This document shows positions 1 to 7,400 of a stretch of DNA of 12,188 nucleotides, piece after piece. The notes under the pieces were generated by a model. It was not told the origin of the DNA and made no database searches. It was given only the letters and a program-made list of their open reading frames with translations. Every line of letters starts with the position of its first letter. Within the stretch, counting starts at the first letter, position 1. The DNA comes from Cyclostephanos tholiformis (lineage: Eukaryota; Bacillariophyta; Thalassiosirophyceae; Thalassiosirales; Thalassiosiraceae), in contig JALLPB010000928.1 in NCBI GenBank assembly GCA_036939975.1, forward strand, positions 1 through 12,188, written 5' to 3'. The translations under genes were made by a program, and so were the position numbers.

Positions 1-28
1 GGGGGGGGGGGGGGGGGGGGGGGGGGGG
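1..28. repeat. Poly-G run at the left edge
   Basis: The window opens with 28 consecutive G, followed by a further G-rich stretch to about position 60. It may be a real homopolymer at which the assembly stopped, or an artefact, since no-signal cycles read as G in two-colour sequencing. The frame of the following gene is open through it, so the 5' end of that gene cannot be judged from this sequence. Confidence 0.9.
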
Positions 29-62
29 AGGGGTAGATCGTCACGAATACGAGGGGGGGAGG

Positions 63-2687
63 ATGATGTCGTCGTCGTCGTTCGCCGCGTATACGTCGGG
101 CGCGATGGTGGCGGGCGGAGGACGGGACGATGCGACCGATCGCATCCGGCAGTATCGCGAGGATCGAACGGCCGCCGACGCGTCGATCTCGATCGTGCGC
201 GTCGCGAGGAGCGGCGGGATTGGCGACGGGGGGGGGGGGGACGAACGACGATCTTTCCATCGATCGCGCGTCGAGGCATGGTCGCCGTCGTCGCGAATCT
301 CCCGTACGCTCGATCCCTCCCTACTGTCGAACGCCAATATCGGACCGTTCGGCGAGACGACGACCGTCGTCGTCGGATCGATGGAGGAAATGGCGGAAAC
401 GAACGACGTGGTCGGGACCGAAATGAGGAATATCGATCCGGACGACGGGATGAGACGTATCATACCGGGCGTGGGGGAGGGGGCATCGTCGTCGTCGTCG
501 TCGTCATCGTCGTCGTTGGGAGGGATGGATAATCGACGACCGAACGACGATATCGGCGGGGGGGAAAGATCGTCGTATCGGGAGGAATTGGACGCGACGA
601 CGAAGATCATGACGACGATGACGAAAGGAAACGAGGACGACGTGGCGAGTATGGAAGATGTCGTCGACGATCGGGGTCCACGGGTTGGTGACGATGACGA
701 CGCAACGGCGGGATCGGAAGGAGAGGACCGGCGGGGATGGGCGAAGCTCGTGCAGGATGATGAACGGACGGTCGATGACGACGAGGTTGGGGGAGAGGAG
801 TATGCCGCCGATACGATGCGGTTGGGGTCCGAACGAGCGGCGTCGGAGCGAATGGCGCGCGATGACGAGGAGGCCGCGAAGGTGAAGGAAAAGAAGGAGG
901 CGGAGGAACGCGTCGCTGAGGAACGAAGAACACGCGATGAAGAGGAGGCCGCGAAGATGAAGGAACAGCAGGAGGCCGACAGGGTAGCTGCGGAACAAAA
1001 GGCGCATGATGAGGAGGCCGCGAAGGTGAAGGAAAAGCAGGAGGCAGAGGAACGCGTGGTTGAGGAACAAAGGGCACGTGATGAGGAGGCCGCGAAGATG
1101 AAGGAAAAGCAGGAGGCTGAACGCGTGATTTTGGAAGAGGCGATGAAGAAAAAACAAGATGCAGAACGAATGGAACGAGCACAGATTGAAGCTGCAAGGG
1201 TTGCCGAGCAAGAGAAGATCCAGCAAGAAAAAGAAGTTGAAAGAATTGCGACCGAGCGTCGTCGAGAAGAGGAGCTAATTGCGCGTTTGGAACAGGAAAA
1301 CATCATACGTAAAGATGCAATTTCTAGGCTCGAGGAACAGGTTCAGAAGCAGGAGCAGGAAAGTTCAAAGATAGTGGCAGAGCGCCGTCGCGAAGAAGAG
1401 GTCCTCGCGAAACTAGAGGCGGAAGAAACGGCACGTATTGCGCTAATTGAACGCTTGGAGGCCAAAGTTCTTAAACTTGAACAGGCGCAGGACGAGGCGA
1501 AGCTTGTGCTGGATAGTCTTAGATTGGTGGAACAAACGAAGGATGATGATGCGAATACAGCGACGGAAGCAAGGAAGGCCATTGACGCACAATTCGAGTC
1601 CATCAAATCTTTACAGGCAAAGTCTCTTTTGGATATCAAATCAAGATCACCTCAAGTTCAGGAAACTCTAGGGCGTTTTCAAAGTTTGGCGTCACCATCG
1701 TCCTCTTTTGATGGAAATCAGCTACAAGAATCTGTTGATCTGATTAAATCAAAGATCTTAGTCAATGGACAAATGCCCTCTTTTGATGGAAAGCAGCTGC
1801 AAGAATCTGTTGATCAGATCAAGGCAAAGATCTTGGTCAATGGAGATTTCAGTGACATTCCAGAAGATGTTTCTTTGGTGGCTGCGTCGGGTGCGGCGGG
1901 ACTTCTTATTGTGACAGCAATAGGTTCGTTGCGAAACGATGACAGCAGTAATAATGAAACGTACGTCGAGTCGCTGAAAGACGAGGCAAGTTACGTGTCG
2001 TATGGGATAAGTGAGCAACGCAAATCTCCTTCATCGACATCCTCCTTTAGCCAACTAAAGACGCCCACTGGTTATGCGGAACAAAATTCATATGGAAAGA
2101 ACTTAAAAGGGGGATCTTTTGGCAGCGCAAAATCATCCCTTGGCAGTGCACCCCTCAAAGGGGTTGGTAAGTCCAGCATGGGTGCTGGATCAGGTTTCCC
2201 TGGTGCGGCTTCTTCCCCATCATTTGGTCAGTCTGGGATGAGTGTTGGATCAGGTTTCTCTGGTTCGTCTTCTTACCCGTCATTTGGTAAATCTGGGATG
2301 GGCGTTGGTTCAGGTTTCTCTGGTGCGTCTTCTTCCCCGACATTCGGCAAGTCTGGGATGGGCGCTGGATCAGGTTTCTCCGGTATCCAAGCGCCCCGAA
2401 AAGGTGCAGCTGGTTCAGGTTTTACTCAATCATCGAAAGACGGGGGCACCTTTCGCAGTTTAGCATCATCATATGGCAGTGGGCAATCGGGAGAAGGCCG
2501 AGGTGGTATGCCATTAACGAAAAGAGGGATTCCAGGCGCAGGTGGCGGGTTGTCGTCTATATCAGACAATCCTACTGTCTACCCTCCGCCATTTGGAAAG
2601 GGAGGCTACAGAACAACGCCATCAAAAGGCAGCGGAGGGCTGAAATCCTTTGGGAAAACTTCGTCCAGAGGAAAAAACAATCAATAG
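63..2687 (+). CDS. Coiled-coil, repeat-rich protein of unknown function (5' end uncertain)
   Basis: I do not recognise this protein. The ORF gives 874 residues from the ATG at 63, but the frame is open to the window edge, so a longer or later start is possible. Residues 1 to about 250 are low complexity (Asp, Gly, Ser, Arg), including a Ser run at about 142-151. Residues about 255-500 are strongly charged E/K/A/R sequence with coiled-coil character, including four 23-25 residue repeats around the core DEEAAK. Residues 548-597 are two near-identical 25-residue units starting SFDG and containing LQESVD. Residues about 603-624 are hydrophobic and could be a single membrane segment. The tail is Gly/Ser-rich with 20-residue repeats at about 705-776 and a basic end. 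The gene has no apparent introns and converges with the FKBP gene. A structural or membrane-anchored scaffold role is only a guess. Confidence is high that the part after about 850 is coding, low for the part before it. Confidence 0.75.
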   Translation: MMSSSSFAAYTSGAMVAGGGRDDATDRIRQYREDRTAADASISIVRVARSGGIGDGGGGDERRSFHRSRVEAWSPSSRISRTLDPSLLSNANIGPFGETTTVVVGSMEEMAETNDVVGTEMRNIDPDDGMRRIIPGVGEGASSSSSSSSSSLGGMDNRRPNDDIGGGERSSYREELDATTKIMTTMTKGNEDDVASMEDVVDDRGPRVGDDDDATAGSEGEDRRGWAKLVQDDERTVDDDEVGGEEYAADTMRLGSERAASERMARDDEEAAKVKEKKEAEERVAEERRTRDEEEAAKMKEQQEADRVAAEQKAHDEEAAKVKEKQEAEERVVEEQRARDEEAAKMKEKQEAERVILEEAMKKKQDAERMERAQIEAARVAEQEKIQQEKEVERIATERRREEELIARLEQENIIRKDAISRLEEQVQKQEQESSKIVAERRREEEVLAKLEAEETARIALIERLEAKVLKLEQAQDEAKLVLDSLRLVEQTKDDDANTATEARKAIDAQFESIKSLQAKSLLDIKSRSPQVQETLGRFQSLASPSSSFDGNQLQESVDLIKSKILVNGQMPSFDGKQLQESVDQIKAKILVNGDFSDIPEDVSLVAASGAAGLLIVTAIGSLRNDDSSNNETYVESLKDEASYVSYGISEQRKSPSSTSSFSQLKTPTGYAEQNSYGKNLKGGSFGSAKSSLGSAPLKGVGKSSMGAGSGFPGAASSPSFGQSGMSVGSGFSGSSSYPSFGKSGMGVGSGFSGASSSPTFGKSGMGAGSGFSGIQAPRKGAAGSGFTQSSKDGGTFRSLASSYGSGQSGEGRGGMPLTKRGIPGAGGGLSSISDNPTVYPPPFGKGGYRTTPSKGSGGLKSFGKTSSRGKNNQ
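485..519. repeat. TCG-type trinucleotide microsatellite
   Basis: An almost pure run of tcg units with one tca, read as polyserine in the frame of the first gene. It lies in a stretch rich in cga/tcg triplets throughout, a texture also found in the NOT3 intron. Confidence 0.8.
849..1130 (+). repeat. Tandem coiled-coil repeats, four units of 69-75 bp
   Basis: The string gaggaggccgcgaag recurs at 867, 942, 1011 and 1083, giving spacings of 75, 69 and 72 bp. Each unit encodes 23-25 residues around DEEAAK, alternating Glu-rich and Lys-rich stretches. The units have diverged at third codon positions, so they are not a recent expansion. Confidence 0.85.
1702..1848 (+). repeat. 75-bp tandem duplication within the coiled-coil gene
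   Basis: Two units with a 75-bp period, both starting cctcttttgatggaaa, each encoding 25 residues (SFDG, LQESVD, KILVNG). Only a few substitutions separate them, including Asn/Lys and Leu/Gln changes, so the duplication is fairly recent. It lies immediately before the hydrophobic segment. Confidence 0.9.
2175..2390 (+). repeat. 60-bp tandem repeats encoding Gly/Ser/Phe units
   Basis: Three full units start at 2175, 2235 and 2295, followed by a partial one at 2355. Each encodes 20 residues with the pattern GSGFSG, then a Ser-rich spacer, then FGKS or FGQS. This is a disordered FG-containing tail. The match to FG-type repeats is compositional only and does not identify a nucleoporin. Confidence 0.9.
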
Positions 2688-3096
2688 GAACGTCCACTGG
2701 TCATTTTTAATTAAGATTAATTTGTTGAGAATGACGGTTTGTGGATCGTTTATAATTTTGTATCTTTCACATGAAAGCGACAGCGACGATGAAAATTTCG
2801 ATGAGCCAAGAAAAGGTTGTGGTTGTCGTCGAGTGTAACGTGAATGCAACACCGTTCTGTGGTCTGAAATGTACAAGAAGACAGAGTTAGACATGAGATT
2901 CATGTCGGTTGCAGCAACGGCATAGCACTACTATTTAAGAAGCAATTATGATATCTCATTTTTGATTTATGAAACAAGAAGAACACCATGCCATGTCACC
3001 TATACCTCCAAGATTGTGTGAGCGTATGGTATGCCATCCAAGGTAATCACAGTTGCCTCCAGTAAACATGATCCACAGTCATTGTAATGTTATCAC
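2688..3096. other. Convergent 3' intergenic region
   Basis: This lies between the stop of the plus-strand coiled-coil gene and the stop of the minus-strand FKBP gene. It is AT-richer than the genes and should hold both 3' UTRs. A short open frame (2650-2838, plus) ends in a Cys/Arg-rich tail, but it overlaps the preceding gene in another frame and has no recognisable domain. I see no other feature. Confidence 0.6.
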
Positions 3097-4155
3097 TTAC
3101 AGTTCTTTCACGACAAAATCCCCCTTGACCTAAGTATTGAATTGGTCGACAATAAAAGTAGACGTCAGAAAATAGTTTTGATAAAAACAACGGCTTACCT
3201 AAGTGCAGGATTGAATTGTCACACAGAATCATATCCACTCGCCCCCCCCTTTTTCCTCTCATATTATCTCACCTTTAACAATTCCAAAGTGAATATCAAC
3301 ACGGCGCCACCGGGGATGGAGCCACCTGCACCCCTATCACCATAACCTAACTCCGAAGGAATGTACAGCTCCCACTTAGCACCCTCCGTCATCAATTGCA
3401 TCGCCTCGGTCCAGCCCCTGAAAAGAATTTTTGATTGTGAACGTTGGTGCATCATAAAAAAATTCGGCGAATCACCAGAACACTGAATGATATTTTACTC
3501 ACTTGATAACCTGATTCGGAGCAAAAGTCAAGGGCTGACCGCGCTTGTACGAAGAGTCAAACTCGGTGCCGTCGATGAGTGTGCCCGCATAATCGCTGGC
3601 GAACCGGACAAACATCAATGAATTGTATGAACAAGTAAAATGGAAAGAGGATAGATGAAACATGATTACTTATTGTCGATATCAATCGGAACACAATGAA
3701 AAATTCAAAACTCACCATTCGCAAGGAGAATTGAGAGTCGGAGTTTTCCCTCCGGCTATTAGTTTGAAGTGAGGGCGAAAATGTAGTTGACCACACGGAT
3801 GAATAAGTTGAATAGATGATGACGCCGAGCCACTTAAGAGATTTACACTAATGACTCACGATTTCCAGCTCTAATCTCTTTGTAGAGCAAACCGCTAGGG
3901 AGAGTTACCACACCATCCTCTTTCCCTTTCGCTTCGAGGAAAGCGAGGCCTATTATTTAGTGTTTGCGTACCATCATAAATGATTTATATCAGATGAGTT
4001 AGTTTTGCTGACGGAATGACGCAGCGAGCAGAGATCGCAAATTCAGCACTAAAGCGAAGATACACTTTCTTACCTTCGGCATCGGTCCCTGCCATGACAT
4101 TGTATATAAAGAGGAGTGCGCAGAGGAGCGTTAGGACGATGGATGATTTGGTCAT
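3097..4155 (-). CDS. ER-type FKBP peptidyl-prolyl cis-trans isomerase (six exons)
   Basis: The product interconverts cis and trans prolyl bonds, probably in the ER lumen. Exons on the minus strand: 4155-4074, 3949-3860, 3755-3716, 3595-3503, 3417-3273 and 3129-3097. All five introns (124, 104, 120, 85 and 143 nt) are GT-AG with GTAAG or GTGAG donors, and the spliced frame gives 160 residues. Residues 1-22 are a signal peptide (MTKSS, then a Leu-rich core, ending VMA). A leader with PSGLLYKE precedes the FKBP domain at about 60-150. By alignment from memory, the FKBP12 pocket residues are present: Y73, F83, D84, V100, I101, W104, Y127 and F144. A CxC pair sits at 69-71. The last exon adds [10 protein letters not shown], like the ER-retained tail of animal FKBP2. 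Without the last splice the protein would end ELLKVR. The gene is divergent from NOT3. The domain assignment is secure; the final exon is likely. Confidence 0.92.
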
Positions 4156-4448
4156 GATGTTTACTTTTATCGATTGTGGAGCTGCTTTTTGAGGGGACTC
4201 AGCTTCGTAAGATACAGTTCGTTGTCGGGAGTCCGTACGAAACGGAAGGACCCTGTAGGTAGGATAGTACTACTATGTAGTGTACGTATTACAGAGCAAC
4301 TGTTCCTGATGATAGAAGACGGAAGGAGCTGAAGAAGTCGTCGGAGCACCACCAAGATAGGTCGTGGCATCCTCATTGTCGGCAAATAAAGGCGTCCTCC
4401 ATCGATAGGGCACAGGCTGATTAGCGTTAGAGAATACCTTCTATAATC
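4156..4448. promoter_or_regulatory. Divergent FKBP/NOT3 promoter region
   Basis: These 293 bp separate the FKBP start codon (minus, 4155) from the proposed NOT3 start codon (plus, 4449), so both promoters and 5' UTRs must fit here. An imperfect palindrome lies at about 4264-4290 (tagtactactatgtagtgta). I see no clear TATA box. The long minus-strand ORF running through it (4167-4685) shows no family similarity. Confidence 0.6.
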
Positions 4449-7400
4449 ATGTCCGGGGCGCGAAAACTGCAGAGTAAGTACTGTGGTCTCTGAGGAATCG
4501 TCACGCCCAAATAAAATTGGGAGATGGGTTCGGTGGCGTTGCGATGTCATGGTCGCGGGGAGGGGGGTGATGGGGGTGGGGGGGTGCGCCCCGCGTCGGG
4601 GGATGTGCGATCCCACGAACGGAACGGACGTCGTCGACGTCAAGAAACGACGACGCGTTCGGAGAATGTCTCGATATAATAACAATATATATTATTATTT
4701 ATGGGGCGCGATGTACGCCGGAACGGATCGCGCATAATAATATCATCGCCGTGTGGGCGATATTATGGGCAGGGGGGGGCGCGCGCCTCGCGCGATATCC
4801 CCGGGGGGAGGGCGGGCGGGGGGGGGGCGCCGCGTTCCCGACGTGCCCCCCCCCCCCCCCCCCCCCCCCCCTTCCCCGAGTACCCCCCCGAGACGCCCTC
4901 GAGCTCCTTACCCCCAAATCCCCCTCCCCCCCTTCCCCCCGTGTACGCACCGTCCCCCGGTCGTTTCCTCCGGAAAGCGTCCTCCTCGTTTGTTTCTCGT
5001 TTACGTTTGTTCGTTTCGTTTTCGGTTTCGACGATGATGCGACGCGCCTCGAGCCGAGGTGGATTTCTTTCCCCCCGGGGGTTAACGACGACGGACGGAC
5101 GACGCGGGGGGGAGAGAGGGGGGTCGTCGGCGGTCGTCGGGCGTCCCGACGCCTCCATGCGTCGACGAATCGAAGGTCGTCGGCCGGCGGACGTACTCGT
5201 CGGACGATTTTGATTCGGTCGAATCATCGCGATTTCGGGGCGCGCGTGTTGTCTCCCCGTCGTGCGGGACGGACGAATGATGGATCCCCCCCCCCCCCCC
5301 GGTGGGGGTGGTGGTGGTGGTGGGGGGGGGGGGAACGATTCTCGCGCCAAACTCCTCCCTCCCTCCGTCGTCGTCGTCGTCGTCCCTCCCCCCCCACATA
5401 TTCCCGCAACAATTGAATAATACGCAAGCGGGTCCGCCGTGTGTGTGTGTGTGTGCGCGGCGGCCATCGCGCGAGAGGGGGGGGGAGGGGGCCACCGTCG
5501 ACGACGACGGCTGGATTCGCATCTCTCCCCCCGCTCGTCGCGATGATATGATATATTATATATTATGTGTGGGAGGAGCACCGCGTGCGGCGGTTACGAC
5601 CCCGACGGACGCGGGGTCCCAACGCGATCCGAGCCCCCCCCCCCCCCCCCCCCGCCCGGTCGATCGGTCGGTCGGTCCATCCATCCTCCATCCCCGGGGG
5701 GGGGGGGTGGATCCGGAGTGTTGTCGTTTTCGCCCTCTCTCTCGTGGCACGCCACCTCTCTTCAAGTACACCCTACGATACACCATACACAATATAATAT
5801 AGGGTAGTATCATTACTCTCTCCACGCGCAGAAACCTCCAATGCTGCAGAGTACGGGGTGGTACGATATAATATTATGGAGAACATCGTATTGGGCGAAT
5901 AAACGACGCGCAGATGGACGGGGGAACCCAACCCCCACCCCCACACCCCATCCCACACCCGGCGCGAGCGACGAGCGACGATGGCGGGACGTCGTGGGGG
6001 GAGTGGATCGCCCTCCGCGTCGGAAATCGTGGGGGGGAGGGGAGGGAGGGAGGGGAGGAGGGGCGTCGGCGGGCCCGATGGACGGGAGATGGAGATTGAG
6101 GGTACGACTACGACTACGACGACTACGACTACCGCGGCACCGTTCGCAGAAGGGCGCCAAAATCGCCGGACGGACGACGTCGGACGACGGACGACGACCC
6201 GAGATCGTCGCCACATCGTGCGACCGTGTGTGGTACACCGTCGAAAATCGAGGATACGACCCATCCGGGAAAAGGGGGGGGGGGGGACGACGACGGAATA
6301 TACCCAAAATCCCTCCGGCGCGTCGTGCGTACGATACCGAGCGCCTTCGACGTCGTTCGAGGGGGGTGGTGGGGCGCCCCGCGTCGGGGGATGTGCGATC
6401 CCACGAACGGAACGGACGTCGTCGACGTCAAGAAACGACGACGCGNACACGACGCTCTTCCGATCTTGTTTGTTCCCTCATGAGTTTTTTTTGGGGGGGG
6501 AGGGGGATCAAATTTCTCGTGCGCACAGCATCGATCATCTTACTTTTGTATCACGTAGAAGTAGATATTAAGGGTGGGGTGGGGGAGGGGGGACACCTCT
6601 GGTTTTTTTATGGATAAAGAATGCGTTATTGCGCCGTTGAAAACAGGATTCTTTCAAAAACCGAAATCATCGTGCCCATGCTAGCGAAGGTTATATTTGT
6701 GTGTCTATGGGGGTGGATTGTGTCCCTTTTCGCAATTGTATTATCCTCGCCCTAACCGATATCATAACACCCATTTTTCAATTCCACAAAATAGCCGAGA
6801 TCGATCGGGTCATGAAAAAGGTCGACGAGGGCGTGGAGCTCTTCGACGAGATTTATGAAAAGGTTTACACGGCTGAACAGCAATCTCAGAAGGAAAAATA
6901 CGAGGTCGAACTGAAAAAGGAGATCAAGAAGCTCCAGAGACTGCGCGATCAGATCAAATCGTGGATATCAGGGTCGGAGGTCAAAGATAAGGATGGACTT
7001 TTAGAATATAGAAGGTTAATCGAAACGAAGATGGAGGCGTTCAAGATTGTCGAGAAAGAGACGAAGACGAAGACATTTTCTAAAGAAGGTCTGGCGCGTC
7101 AGGATAAGTTAGATCCAGAGGAACAGAAGAAGGAGGAGACCATTCAGTGGATAGGTGAGATCATCGAGCAGCTGCAGGCGCTTATTGATGAGTGCGATTT
7201 GGAGATTGTTAAGCTTTCCGCCGGTAAGGGCAAGAAAACGAATAAGAGTCAGCTCGAGGATTGCAATCACCACATGAAACAGCACAAGTTCCACATGAGC
7301 AAGCTAGAGGGAATCATGCGATTGGTACGAAATGACCGAATCCCTGCCGAGACGGTCGACGAGGTCAAGGAGGATCTCGAATATTACATTGAAAGTCACA

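Larger units (their letters stand above)
4474..6794 (+). other. Giant GC-extreme first intron of NOT3
   Basis: This 2321-nt intron runs from a GTAAGT donor to a tag acceptor, with a branch-point-like ctaac at 6752-6756. The other introns seen here are 85-266 nt. From about 4555 to 6445 it is extremely GC-rich, made of cga/tcg/gac triplets, poly-C and poly-G runs and a few AT-rich islands. Many overlapping ORFs exist on both strands (for example 4763-5581 minus and 5841-6617 plus), but they are low complexity (Pro, Arg, Gly, His), mutually overlapping and without domains. They are open because the sequence is stop-poor. Part of the length may be an assembly product, because an adapter join lies at 6446-6466. 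Confidence 0.75.

Noticed and set aside
41..1306. 421-codon ORF on the minus strand opposite the coiled-coil gene
   Set aside because: Ser/Arg/Phe low-complexity translation that mirrors the GAG/AAG repeats of the plus-strand gene; it has no domain and the region is stop-poor on both strands.
2650..2838. 62-codon ORF with an acidic then Cys/Arg tail after the first gene
   Set aside because: It starts inside the preceding gene in another frame and shows no family features; likely 3' UTR.
4167..4685. 172-codon minus-strand ORF over the FKBP/NOT3 promoter
   Set aside because: No recognisable family, overlaps the promoter and the NOT3 exon and shares its middle with the 72-bp repeat.
4701..6617. 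Many overlapping ORFs of 60-272 codons on both strands
   Set aside because: Pro, Arg, Gly and His homopolymer translations in mutually overlapping frames, inside the inferred NOT3 intron; one of them runs through the adapter.
6678..6689. Alternative short first exon ATG CTA GCG AAG before a GT
   Set aside because: It fits in phase only with a poor gag acceptor at 6799 and loses the conserved Glu of EIDRV; the exon at 4449 explains the family motif much better.
6701..6794. N-terminal extension of the NOT3 ORF (GTG at 6701, ATG at 6707)
   Set aside because: It does not resemble NOT3, ends at a good acceptor with a branch-point-like ctaac, and exon 1 at 4449 restores the conserved N-terminus.
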